Below are positions 34,864-47,201 of a stretch of DNA of 64,000 bases, one piece after another. The first letter of the stretch is position 1. Each line of letters starts with the position of its first letter. This DNA comes from Lycium barbarum (Eukaryota; Streptophyta; Magnoliopsida; Solanales; Solanaceae), in contig NC_083339.1 in NCBI RefSeq assembly GCF_019175385.1, positions 51,916,596 through 51,980,595 on the forward strand, in the 5' to 3' direction. A program made the position numbers and the translations under genes. The notes beneath the pieces are model-generated. The model did no database searches. It saw only the letters and a program-made list of their open reading frames with translations, and was not told the DNA's origin.

Positions 34864-35128
34864 TAGATAATAGGATCAATCTTCAAGAAAATAGATCTCT
34901 TATGACATCCTTTACTCCTTGTATATTGTGTTCTATGCCCCTTTTTTGGTGTGGGTATTATGTGGTGCATTGGGTATTTTAGGCTATTTTGATTCTTGTC
35001 GTGAAGTTTTACTCGTGAAATTTGAAATTTCATAATAATTATTATTTTTCAATATAAATATTAAAATTTAGCTATTTATAAAATTGGGATAAGGCACGAG
35101 TACTCCCTGAACATTGGCCTAAGTTAAT
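34864..35128. other. Short non-coding stretch
   Basis: AT-rich. The end of it (GGCACGAGTACTCCCTGAACATTGG... at about 35093-35128) continues at 37406 across the solo LTR, with a rhythm (...TAGGGTCTTATTACCCCCC...) that resembles a repetitive non-autonomous DNA element of Solanaceae. I could not find its terminal repeats. Confidence 0.3.
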
Positions 35129-37405
35129 TGTCACACCCCAATTCTGATAGGGCATGATGGGCACCTGACCCTCACTTAGAGCCGAGCGAACCCGCTGGTT
35201 CTCATTATACTCATAATCTTACTGGACTCTTAATCATGAAATGATATGCATAATGAAAGCTTTTCAAAACATTCTTTTCGTCTTCCTTAACTCAAGTAAA
35301 AATCTGTAATAATATGAATCCGTGAAGTAATGCATAATGCTACATCGGCTTGTATAGCTGCTTACAATGCTAATGTACTGTATACATGACTTTGTCTGCA
35401 AAAGTCTCTAACATAATATATAATATCAAAACCTAAGTTAGGACAGGACCCCAACATACCCATAATGTGCATGACTCAGCTTATGTACCCAACCATAATA
35501 AAGATTGGTGTTAGACGTACTTGGCCCTACCAAGGCTCAGTGTTATCCGTACCTAGCCCTACTAAGGCTCAGTGTTATCGGTACCTGGCCCTACCAAGGC
35601 TTAGTGTTATACGTACCCGACTGCAGTGGTGTGCGCGCAATAGATATCGTACCTGGTCAAATAGGCTCGGTGTCACAACATAGCATTCGTACATTTATAA
35701 CATACATATGTATCCGAGAGAAACATTTCAACACTATCCGGGTGACACAAAGTCTATAAACTCCCGATTTCTATTATTGAATCCCATCATCTTTATCGTC
35801 ATCACTATTATCATTATCATCATCACTATTAGCATCGTCATCATTATCATTATCACTATTATCATCATCATTATCACTACTATCATCGTCATCATTATCA
35901 TTATCACTATTAGGAGCTTTTGCCAAAGTACCTCAAGAATATTGTAAGTTATGAGCTTCTAGCGTGCCTAAGATTTGGACATTTTGGATATCTTGGATGG
36001 CATCTCTATAATTGAACTCATCCTCATAATTGTTATCATTATCATCACAAGAAACACTGTCAACAATATCAAGAAATTCTCGAAGGTCATGAGCTTACAA
36101 CCTTTATAAGAATAGGAATAGTGTGAATATCTCGTATAGATGCAAAATGAGGAAAAACATGCCTTTAGAAAGAAGGGTTAGCCTTACATACCTCTTTGTC
36201 TCCTTAACTCTATCGACTAAATGGTTCCTTTCGAAGCTGACGATTCTACATTCAAGAGAATTCGTGCTAAGATTAGATAATCAATAATATACTCAAGCTT
36301 AAGCTAGAGCTAATAAAAATTGGGCAACATCTCCTTTTTTTATACAACTTCCTCCAAATAATATAACAACTCCCAAACATCAAATACAACATTCATGATA
36401 CCATAGTCAATAGCGTTGACAAGTTCGACATTATTCAATTCTCAAATTTTCCTTTCAAGGTCATCCATAGCCATGGCCATAATATAATACCACATTCTTC
36501 CTCATATAATGTTTCTCCAATATTCTTAATATCATTTATAACAAAATTATACTCTTACTATCTCAAGAATTATGGTTCACACTACTATTCAAGAACACCA
36601 CTGCTTCACATATGAGCTCTATATTCTACTTTCTTCCATAATCCGAGTCTCCCAACCATTCAATATTCTAAACAACATGAAATGATCATAAAACTTACCT
36701 TTGATTGTGTAGGAATGGGTTTTGGATGGAAATGCCTCACTTGGAGAAAACCCTAACTTTAATTTTGAGATTTCTTGCTACCATCAACCCTAGCTAGCAT
36801 TCTTGCACTCGATTCTACTAGTTTTTTGTATTTGATCTTTGCTTTTCCTTTGATTCATGTAAATGAAGTGTGTGGAATGTTCTATAGGTTTAGAGAGGAG
36901 TGGTGGAAATAAGAAAAGAGAAATGAGACTTGGAGTCCTCTTTTTATAAAAATTAAAACTGTCCGTCGGGAGTTATACGAACCATTATACGGTCCATATA
37001 ATCTTATACAATCCGTATAATTGATCGTATAACTTCATCAGTGATGGGCCTTCACTGTAACGGTTATACTTACCATTATACGGACCGTATAAATTGTCGT
37101 ATAATCCATTTTTTCTCCGAACTTGTTCTCGTCGCTTCGTTTGATCTCCAATCCTTATGGAACCTTCTTAACACTTGTTTAACACTTCATTAGCAATCTA
37201 AGGGGAGTACTTTGCAAACCCTTTTCCAAGACACAACTTAAGCTTGACATTCTTCAACGAATTCTCTTCTCCTGCCTCAAACGTCTTTAGAATCTTAATT
37301 AGAACCGTTAAGTACTACTTCTTACTCGTAGGAACAATTATATACTTCTTACCGGGCGTTAGTCTATTTACTGTGCAACGACATGAAATTTTCCGAGGTA
37401 TAGCA
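35129..37405 (-). mobile_element. Solo LTR (2277 bp), TSD TTAAT
   Basis: Plus strand TGTCACACCCCAATT...GAGGTATAGCA; minus strand starts TGCTATACCTCGG. Perfect TTAAT at 35124-35128 and 37406-37410. Same family as element C's LTR. It has stem-forming TGGCCCTACCAAGGCTCAGTG repeats (35520-35690), an imperfect ATC/ATT microsatellite (about 35790-35912), and a palindrome cluster (36965-37105) next to a TATA-like TTTTTATAAAAA (about 36940-36955). No coding content. Confidence 0.92.
35790..35912. repeat. Imperfect (ATC/ATT)n microsatellite
   Basis: Trinucleotide-like ATC/ATT/GTC repeats; the Ile-rich ORF 35708-35947 is an artefact of this repeat. Confidence 0.9.
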
Positions 37406-38426
37406 TTAATGCTAACACACCTTAGCTTTACTAGGGTCTTATTACCCCCCAAAACTATTTTAAAGTGTAATAAATGTAACCCTAAGTGTTGACGTGGCAT
37501 TGAGAACCAAAAATTTGGCAGTTAGTGAAATACATGCACTGCCACGTGTAATTTCACAATTTTTTTCATATTTAGAAAAATGGAAAAGACAATTTGTAGC
37601 AGTTTTACTTTTTTTGATTCGTATTTGCACTTGCCTCATTTAAAAAGAAAAGTGTCCGGGGGAAGTACGGTTGTCAATTATACCGGAAAAAAGGAAAAAA
37701 TATACTTCTACGTGGATGGTGCTCTAAATGGACTTATTTCTGAGTCACTTTTTAGAAAATTAGAAAACCCAGTTCGAAAAGGGTTCATTTAAAGCAGTTA
37801 AGTCTTAAAAGAATCCTAATCCAACCAAAGTATGGGTAAGAGTTCTAGTGATCCCCCGGGAAAGGTGTTAAGCACCCCAGTAGTAAGGATCTGTAAAATA
37901 CGGTTGACGTACGAGTTCTAATAATATGTCTATGTTGATATAAATTTATTATGATAAAAAACATTATGTTTTATATTTCCGCAAATAGAAATTAGTCATT
38001 TATGCAAAAAATACCACATTTCAAGAATCAACAGTGGTAAGATTTTGCCCAAAATGGGCGTTTAGGGTGTTGGACTAGAACACTTAGGCTAATACCCGAA
38101 GGCTCTTAGCCTAAGTAGGACTCTACATAAGTCCACCCAAAAATAGTTTTGAAAAAAGGTTTTAGAGTATAGAAAAATAATTTAAGTATACTATATAGTC
38201 CATAATATTCTGCATATATATATATATAGCCCGTTTTTTATTCTATCTTTTGCAAAATTTTAGTCAAATTTTATTATTTTTTAGTCTAAGTCTAAAAAAT
38301 AACAATTAGCTTCACAAATTTTGTATATTGGTCCAAATCAGTCCATATGTCATAAGTCCACAGGTTTCATAAATGTTCAAATCAGTCCCAAATTTCATAA
38401 AAAATCAGCAGCTTTGGTCCTTTATT
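37406..38426. other. Non-coding, repetitive-looking DNA between two solo LTRs
   Basis: Contains segments reminiscent of Tat-lineage LTR interiors (GTTAAGTCTTAAAAGAATCC and AAAGGTGTTAAGCACCCC, 37796-37880). The 70-codon ORF at 37580-37792 has no recognisable family. The continuation after the solo LTR (40773 on) is similar in character, so the region may be one long LTR or an older repeat. Confidence 0.35.
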
Positions 38427-40772
38427 TGTCACGACCCAACCGGAGGGCCATGACGGGCGCTAACCCACCCAGGCGCCTCTCATCGTACATTCACATTTTA
38501 CATCTAGGTGAGCCACATAGCTTAATCATAATTCCTATCCATCATTCGTGCTAATCTCGTTGGGCGACAATACATTCATAACATCATTAACTACTAAGCC
38601 CATATCAATGCACATAAGCCGACGAGGCTATCAAAAAGATGTACAAAATATAAGCCGACAAGGCTAAGGACATCTAATCATACACAATTGTCTACGAGCC
38701 TCTAAGAAGAGTATGTCACATCATATAGACAGGACAGGACCCCGCCATGCCCATAGGTATGTACACAAAAGAATAAATACCAAAAGATGTAGCTCCGGAA
38801 GAAATGGAGCTCCTCTATGTAGTTCCTGAATAAGAATCTACGGATCAAGCCTGTCGCCCTGTCCACTTGTCTTTCATAGGGACCTTCCATTTCTAATGCG
38901 TGCTCATGTACATACATATATACATATACATATATCCATATCCATATCCATATTCATATACATATTCGTATCCATAGTATACCCGACCATGAAGGTTCGG
39001 TGGTTTCATATACCCGGCCATGACAAGGCTAGGTGTCATACATACCTGGCCCTACCAAGGCTCAGTGTTATCCGTACCCAACTGCAGTGGTGTGCGCGCG
39101 ATAGGTATCATACTCGGCTATATGAGCTCGGTGTTACATAATGGTCATACATACTTAAATCCAAATACGTAGGAGTTCATGAGTATCATCGTCATCATTG
39201 ACATCGTCATTTTCGTTATATCTATCCTTAGAGGATTAACTATCATATAAAAGAGACAATAGAATCGTGAACGTATCAAGAATCGTAAGCTTTGGTAATC
39301 TTAGAGATAGAGTCATTTGGAAGACAATATGATGCTCATGAAAGGATACATATAGCAAGGGAACCATGCCTTAATGAAAGAAGGGTTAGCTTTACATACC
39401 TCTTCGACTTCTTAACTATTTAGCGTTCACCGTTGAAGCTTGAATAATCTACATTTAGAAGGATTCATACCATGGTTGAGCCTTAATGACACTCTTCAAT
39501 TCAAACTAGAATAATTCATGTTCTAATGAAAATTGGGCAGCATTTCCCCTATTTCGTCAACTTCCACTATATCACAAAACAACTCCCAACGACCACAATA
39601 ATATCCACCATATCATAATCAAGTATTCACATTCGATTTAGCCTTCAAAATTCATCCCTGTGTTCAACTTATGCTAGCAACTTCATACCCATTTTAGCAC
39701 ATTTTCATATAATGCTTCTTTAGCACCATTATTAATTTCCATAGCAATATTATGCCCATATTATACTAAGAATCATAACTCAAGTTAGCTTACTACTCAA
39801 AAACATCATAAAAACTACATTTGGAACTAATTTTCTACTTTCTCCTCCCACCCAAGTTGTTCAACAACTAAACATTCTTGATAATATGTAATAAGCATGA
39901 AAACTAACCTTTTATCTCATAAGAATGAGCTTTGGAGCAAGCTATCAACTTATATGAAAACCCTTCAATATCCAAAAAATTCTTGGTGTTTATTAAGCCT
40001 AGCAAGACCTCTAGCACATGGGTATCTTGATTCTTGCCTCTTGATATTTAATCTCCCTTGGATTTTGACTTAGATTAGTTTATGGAGTGGAAGAGAGGGT
40101 TTTTGGAGAGCCTTTGGATCTGATTTGGTGAAATGAAATGTCCAAATGAAGTGGAAAGATTTATATAAAGCGGAACTTAAACTCCCGTCGGGCAATTCTG
40201 CGCCCATTTTGACGGGCCGTATAAATTCCTATGGACCGTCAAAATGGTCCGTAGAACTGCCCAGTCAAATATGGTTCACTGTGACCATTTGTCGCTAGGC
40301 TGGTGCAGTTTGACGGACCGCAGAATTTTCTGCGGGGCGTCAAAATTCCTGCGGGCCGTCAAATGGTCCGCAGAAATTTTCTGCTCAGACAGTCTGTCGT
40401 AGAATAGCCATAACTTTTTACTCAGACGTCACATTGACGAGCGGTTTGTTTCTTTGGAAGCTAGACTCGATGAAATTCAATTTGGACAAAAGAAATACAC
40501 CAAAAATCCTCATATTCTAAGAGATATGCCCCCACCAATTTCGACCAAAATTCTATCCGAAAATTTTGCCAAGTTTTACCAAAGTTCCCACAAACTCAAT
40601 TCCTTTATTTGTTTGTTCTTAAATCCTTCCATAGCTCATTTTATGGGATTAAACCCCCATAACCATAATATGGGAATATGTAATCTCATATATCCTAAGG
40701 TAACTCCCATTTTCGCGATTAGGACAACTAATGCCTAATGAATCTCAATGGACGAAACTACGAGGTGTAACA
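38427..40772 (-). mobile_element. Solo LTR (2346 bp), TSD TTATT
   Basis: Plus strand TGTCACGACCCAACC...GAGGTGTAACA. Perfect TTATT at 38422-38426 and 40773-40777. It contains GGACAGGACCCCGCCATGCC (38729-38748) and the CCCGGCCATGACAAGGCTAGG-type repeats (38985-39140). A cluster of GACGGACCGCAGAA / TTCTGCGGGCCGTC motifs (40195-40385) lies directly upstream (minus strand) of a TTTATATAAA TATA (about 40160-40170). No coding content. Confidence 0.93.
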
Positions 40773-43700
40773 TTATTTCACCTCAGTCCCGAGTTTGCAT
40801 CAATGCCCCAAAAATTAGGCTCAACTTTTATAATAAATTCCTTTCGGCGACTTTAAAATAAGACAATCTCATAAGGGTTCCAATTGACATAATAATTGCG
40901 CAAATAATAATTTAAAGTACGTAATTAAGGGAGATAGAGAATTTGGGCCGACCAAGCCCAAAAGGAAAATGTTTATGCAATTGGGTTCGTCTCAATTCCA
41001 ACATATGCTCCATTTCACTCCAAGTTGGGTTGACTCGATCTAGACATGTTAGTGGGCCTCGTTGGGGCCCACCAACGGGTTTTTGACAAACATAGAGGTA
41101 AAGGACATACGTGACATTAGTATATGCTCACAAATTGAATTAAGTACAAGATTAAAACCATAATGGTAACATTTACAATGCGCAAAAATGAATTACATCA
41201 AATATGGGCCAAGCCTATAGAATAACGACTCAAAACAGTCCCTAATACCATGAAGTAAAAACCTAAAACAATGGCAGCAGCTCGGATACGCAAGTCACAA
41301 ATAATGGGCCCAAGCAATAGGCCCAAACTCATTCTCTCTTAAATTCTCTTTAAGTGTCAATACTGTGTTACACGCAATATACTACTAATATACTACTCAG
41401 TTTTCTTGAATTTACTAAGTGTCAAGACTCCAATATACAGGATATACTACTAATATATCACTTGTACATGAAGAGAAAAACCCTTTAAAGGGCATACCCT
41501 CTGTATATGTTACACCTCAAAAAATTTCATGTCGTCGTATGGTAGATAGACTACCGCAGGGTGAGAAGTACATGATGTTTCTACAAGTAAGAGGCAGAAA
41601 ATAGGACAGGGACCATACTTGTGGTCCTCTTTTCTAAACTTTTTAGGAGGAAGTTAAATCTTATTCCAGTTAAGGGAGATAGAGTGATTTTGTGGTGCTT
41701 CATTCAAATGCTAAGTAGTGAATTAGGTAATGGTACTCCCAAACAACAAGAACAACCAAGGTAATGTCATGAAAGTCAATAACTGATCAAGTAAATGGCA
41801 AAGAAAACTAAGATACAACTACACAGACTAATTTTAAACCTTTCCTGCAGTTTTTTGCTTAGTTTTAAGCCTCCTATGTTCATTCTTCTATGTTGAAATA
41901 CTAGGCACAACAATTCCCAGAAAACCATATTCAATAACCAACTCAAAGAGCACAATTTTATAAGAAGGAATCAACTGCAGGAAATTCTGGGTAAATAGCA
42001 GAAAATAGGGGAAAACAAGTCACTCAGTAATCTCAAGAACCAGTTCAGACTTGTATACATGGTTTTAACAGAAATCTAACCTCTAACCCCCCTACACTTC
42101 AACCTTTCCTAGATGAGCCAACATGTAGGTATGGATAGGCACACATAATTTTCAAAATGGCACTTGCACTCCTTCTGTGATCAGCGATCAACCACAAACC
42201 TTATATCTTTCACATTTCTATTAGCCTTTTGTCTGGGCAGTCCCAAATATAGCCAACAAGTTACAAGAAAAACCCTTTTATCTTCATATAAATTAACAAG
42301 GTTTAGAAATGGCAAGGCAAGGTAATCAAGCAAGGAAAAAGAAGCAAGCAATCAGTTCTGGCCTCAATCAAAACAAACAAATGCCACATGATTTCTAAGA
42401 ATTACATCTTCAGACTAACTAAATAGCAGTGAGTTGACTGGTTTTACTTATATCATAGCAAGGTACTACAAAAGCAAGTAGCAAATTCAAGGTCATGGCT
42501 TCTAAGTTTCTAATCTTAGCCTGTTTTGAGGTCTTAGCTATTTACCAAAGTCATTTTACACCGTGGCCAACTTTATAAAACCAATAGAATTCTACATTTT
42601 TTTTATTTAATCTTACATACAAAAGTTCAAAACAAAGTAAAGGAGACATCAGAGGTCTTACTTAGTCAAAGAGAGTGATTAAAACAGAACTAAACAAGTC
42701 CATAAGGGTCATGGGAGCATGAATTTATCCTAAGTTGAATAAAAAAAATCAGACAAGATTACAGTGATCACAAACAGGGAAGAGCACACATAGAAACACT
42801 CACAAACAACTAGGCCTTGTTCATAGGGGATCATTGTTCAATTCTTAGGTCATCAAAGGCAAATAATGGTCAACACAGTCAAGGCAATACACAAAAAAAG
42901 GAAAAATGGACAATACACATATTGAAGCTTATTCTAAAACAAGGAAGGGAGGTAAACTGAACTAACAAGGGAAAAACATAATATCTAAATCACTTCTTAA
43001 CTCAATTCCTAAGCCTCTTAATATTCAATCTTATAGTACTAAATGGTTTGAAACTGTGATCAAGCTAATTAGACTTAAAAGAAAATACATTTTGGAACAA
43101 GTAAGTTTAAACACATTTAGGACACACAAAGAAGGAAAAAACAACTTCTACAAATTCAGGAATTACATTCAACTTCAACACTAGTTTGAACCCCCTTATA
43201 CTTATTTTTGAAAACACAATTCAATTTTCAACTTCATTATGACTCAAATAGATTTCAAACAGTAAGCACTGGAAGCAAAGGGAAATTCTAGCCTATTTAA
43301 CTTTTAATCTTTCAAAAGTTTCTGGACATGGAACAAATACAAGACCATACAGAGGCTCACAAGACCACAGTTTAGCAAACAGGTTCCAGACTCTAGCTTT
43401 AACATTACTTAGCTGGTTCTAGAATCTCAAAATCTCATAAACCACACTCAAATACTAGACACACCTTCTTTGAGCTATCTTGACACAGTTAAGAATCAAA
43501 GCATCTAAGTTTTCATTTTTAAACTCTTCCTACATTTAGACAGTTTTTTAGAACGTCAGAATCCTCAAATTACATCTTAAGAACAAATCCTACTTTTAAA
43601 ATTATTTTTCCTGGCAAAGCAAAAGGCTAACAGATTACAAATCAAGCTATAAGTCCTTCAATCAAGTTAGTAGTTTTAAAGTCAAGAATGACTTACAAAT

Positions 43701-45685
43701 TCTGTTTTCACACTCAAACTCATACAAGATATTTACTTGTGACTAAAACAAGTTCAAAAATAAAACATTTTTGGACTTAAAGGTGTTTTTACTTAATCAT
43801 ATTTTTCTTTTCAAGCCTTCCAAACTGTTTTCCAATCTAACTTATAATTTCAAACCACCAAACAAAGTTTAAGGTCTATAAGAGCACAAAATAAAATAGA
43901 TTTTCAGCCAACTAATACTATTTAACAAGAAACATTAAAAGTAAGTAACTTAGATAGCAAATATCAACCTCTACTTAACTTAGTGTCAAAAATCCTAACC
44001 TAAACCATCTTTTCTTCATTTTTTATTAACTTAACCAACTCAAAGTTACTTAACATTATCTAAGTTCAAGCTTCCTAGCTCATTTTTCAATTTCAAACAA
44101 CAAAAGGGACACAAAATGCTCACTTAATCATTAAAATAGAATCAAACTAATATGTAATCATTTTTTCTAACTAACAAACATCACAAACAATAGATAATCA
44201 AAACTTGAAATGAAAACAAGAATTGAAATAAGATTTTACCTTTTGTTGGGGCAACCTAAAGATCAAAGGAGAGATTGAAATCCAAGCTTCAACACCAAAC
44301 AAGTCCTTAATAACTTTCTTCAATTTTTTCAAAAAAAATAGTTTTGTATCTTTAAGTAGTATAGGTTATAGAGTAGTGTATCTTAGTATTCTCTATTGCG
44401 TATTGTAGTATATAGGATAATAAGCTTAGTATACTTTTTAGGGTATATAAATCTGGCTCCTAGAATGATGACAAGACTTTCTATATATAGGCAAATTCAA
44501 AGGTTTTAAGGGTAGAAATGGTAGGGTATTGTCCCTCAAAACAAATAGTACCATTATCCAATCAGAAAATGTACACCTCAAATATACAAACCAAATCTAA
44601 CCTATTTTTACTAAAATCCTAATTCAAAATCTGTAAATTGTTAGGGGAATCAATGAATAGTATGCCTAGTCACTATATAAAAACAAATAAAATGGAAAAT
44701 TTAAGGTAATAATGAACTAATAGGTAAAAATCCCAAAAAAATTGTACTAAAATGGATAGAAACCGCAAAATCGTACTTAATTTGAACGGGTAATTACCTT
44801 AGGTTCCTCCTACCCGAATCCAATTGGAGTTCCCCTTCAAAAAACCCTATTTAGTGTCATGGTGCTCAAGATAACAGCAAGCTCGAAGGCGTGTTTCCAT
44901 GGCTCCAATGACACAGAGGATTTTGGGGTAACATCGCATTAGGGACTCGATTAGGCACGAAAATACAAGTAAAACATAAAACTAAAAATGATAATAGCCT
45001 TAAGACAGAGAGGGGCACAAAACCCCTAAAAATTTAACCGTGGAATGGCCATGAAAATGGATTGATAAACAGTCGCGAAAATTGGAAACCTAATCGCCAT
45101 TGTTGCCTGAGAGGGAGAGAGAAGGAGTCGGGGTGGTGGAATGAAAATTGGGGGGTGGAATGTTTATTTTGATAAACTTCTGCCCCCTTATTTTTTAATA
45201 AGTACCCCTCCCCCCTATAGTTTTAAAAAGGGTTAAATTCAACCCCTCCTCCATTCTAAGTTAAAATAAAACTAAGTATTAAAATACGCGTATAAAAATA
45301 GTTATTTAGGTAAATAAAATTTAAAACTTGCAAATTTAAAATATTAGCTTCAAAACAAGCCTAATATTGATATATTTCCGGGGAATATTTAAGCATGTGA
45401 AATAGTGCGGAAAAAAATAAACCGTAATTGATACATCGTCTTAATTAACAATTTTCTCAAGTTAGAAGGAGCGGGATACGTATTTTCTTTTCAAATCACG
45501 TTTGTGAAAGTAAATAACTTGCAATTGTTAATTTTTACAGAATAATAATTTAAATGTCAATTTTTGTAATTTTCTCGAGATTTTTAAATTTTTATGTTCT
45601 TAAGGGCATCCTTATTCCGTCTTGGACTCCAGAAATTTGGAAAATTAGAATACGCGTTTTATGAGGTGAAAATTAGGTGTCAACA
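40773..45685 (-). repeat. Putative 3' LTR of the Tat-lineage element (left end unresolved)
   Basis: On the minus strand it would begin TGTTGACACCTAATTTT at 45685, preceded by a short purine-rich GAAGGGGCAAT as PPT. This start is typical of Solanaceae Tat-lineage LTRs in my recollection. A TATA-like CTATATATAG lies at about 44487-44498 on the minus strand, giving a long U3. The left end is uncertain: a terminal CA plus TSD was not found, and the LTR may continue across the solo LTR to about 37.75 kb. No ORF of note in 4.9 kb. Confidence 0.45.
41518..41608 (+). repeat. Short LTR fragment (element-C family 5' end)
   Basis: TGTTACACCTC...ATTTCATGTCGT followed by GACTACCGCAGGGTGAGAAG matches the first ~90 bp of the 35129-37405 LTR (read on its minus strand). 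It is truncated on its 3' side. No TSD identified. Confidence 0.65.
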
Positions 45686-47201
45686 ATTGCCCCTTCGAAG
45701 TTCAAGGATAGCAAGGCTATCCTTGAGTTACGAATTTGACAGATCTAATTTTTACCGAATAACAGAAATTACAGCTCTTTTCGCGCAAAGTTTCGAAAGT
45801 ATTGCCATACATCGGTTTCTGGGCTTCCTACATATCTCGGGTTACATGAGAATTTAGGCCGTTTGTAGTTCTGACTCTATGAGGACTATGAAAATAAAGT
45901 GTTTTCTTTAAACTGCCTCGAGGTGTCTCAAGATAATTATAGGAATCTGGCTGAGCCTCAAAACTTGGGTAGCCTACATAGCCCTGGCTATGGAAATTAG
46001 GCCAATTGTAGTTCGACTCGATAGTCCGAAAAGGAATATCCCTTTATGTGGGAACCCGTTTAGCTATTTTCATTTGAAAATCCGAACTGGAGGCGGTTTT
46101 TGGAAAGGACTTATTAGTGTTGATGCTTGAAATGATCTCCAATCCCTGGTGTAGAAAGCTTGACTCTCGTACACGATTTTTGATCGGTTGCCAAAGAAAA
46201 AGTTTCACGTTCGCTCTGCACGTCTTGAGTCTGGCTCTTGCTTCCTATCTCGGTAGCCTTTAGCCATCTCCAAATGCTGAGTCTTGCGTGTTAGTTTTTT
46301 TTGAAAATTTTGATTTTAATGTAGTCATACCTGAATGGTACTTTGCCATTTTGTTGACATTGAAGTGGTCCTCCAATATTATGTCCGTCTTTTCACAAAT
46401 GTTTGTCTGTCTCCTTTCTTTTCTCCTGTAAGTGTGTGGTTTTTTTCGTGTGTGTATATATATATATTACTATTATTTTTGAAAAAATGATCTACTCTGG
46501 ATAATAATCATGATACTTTGACCGACTCCTTTTTCGTCATTTTCAGATGTTTTCATCGTTTAATGATAACTTCTGTTGGGATCTGGGTCGGGCTATACCG
46601 CATTTCTACGAACCTAGAAACCCCAGTCAAGTTGTCATTTTCGTAAGAAAGATGTTACAAATGAAAACCATGTTTTCAAGTGCGGGGTCATTTTTGTTTC
46701 TTATGACATCCGCCACCCTGAAAATTTGGACTCACATCATTTCCACATATTGTGGTGACTGTCACGAATCTGGTGTCGATTGCATCGTTATCCTCATACG
46801 AAGCTTGCGGTATACCAGTTCGGGACCACATCACTTATAGTCAAAATACCCAAATGTAGAATGCACATCAGAGTGCAGTATCATATTCCTTTCATGATGA
46901 CTACTAACCTCCGTATCTAGAATTACAACATTTAGTCAGAATTTTCAAGTTAACTACTACATATTCAAGTGCAGAGCCTTTTCTCATGACTTTCACTATC
47001 CCTGAACCACGATTATGTTAACTTGAAATAGACTACAATAGCGACCACAAATCTTGATGTAGGAATCACATTCGCATTTCAACGATTGCGGACATCAACC
47101 TCGGAATTATGCTACCTATTTTTGGCTTTATATATGGATGATGACTCAACCCTTCGACACGTAGTCGTTTAATCCATATTCTCATTTTGAGGAATGAAGC
47201 T
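45686..47201 (-). other. 3' untranslated region of the Tat-lineage element (left part)
   Basis: No coding frame. It contains two stem-loop units (45827-45876 and 45973-46019) of the type also found at 49771-50018. The 97-codon ORF at 46547-46840 is on the opposite strand and not recognised. Confidence 0.5.
45827..46019. repeat. Two stem-loop repeat units (CCTACATA...TTAGGCC...TGTAGTT)
   Basis: Unit 1 45827-45876 and unit 2 45973-46019 share CCTACATA, AATTTAGGCC/AAATTAGGCC and TTGTAGTTC. Between the constant parts is a variable hairpin, clearest in unit 2 (CATAGCC/GGCTATG). Confidence 0.7.

Noticed and set aside
35708..35947. Ile-rich ORF
   Set aside because: Translation of an ATC/ATT microsatellite.
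41600..45100. Possible host gene in the AT-rich stretch
   Set aside because: No ORF above chance and no splice-consistent coding blocks seen; better explained as a long Tat-lineage LTR.
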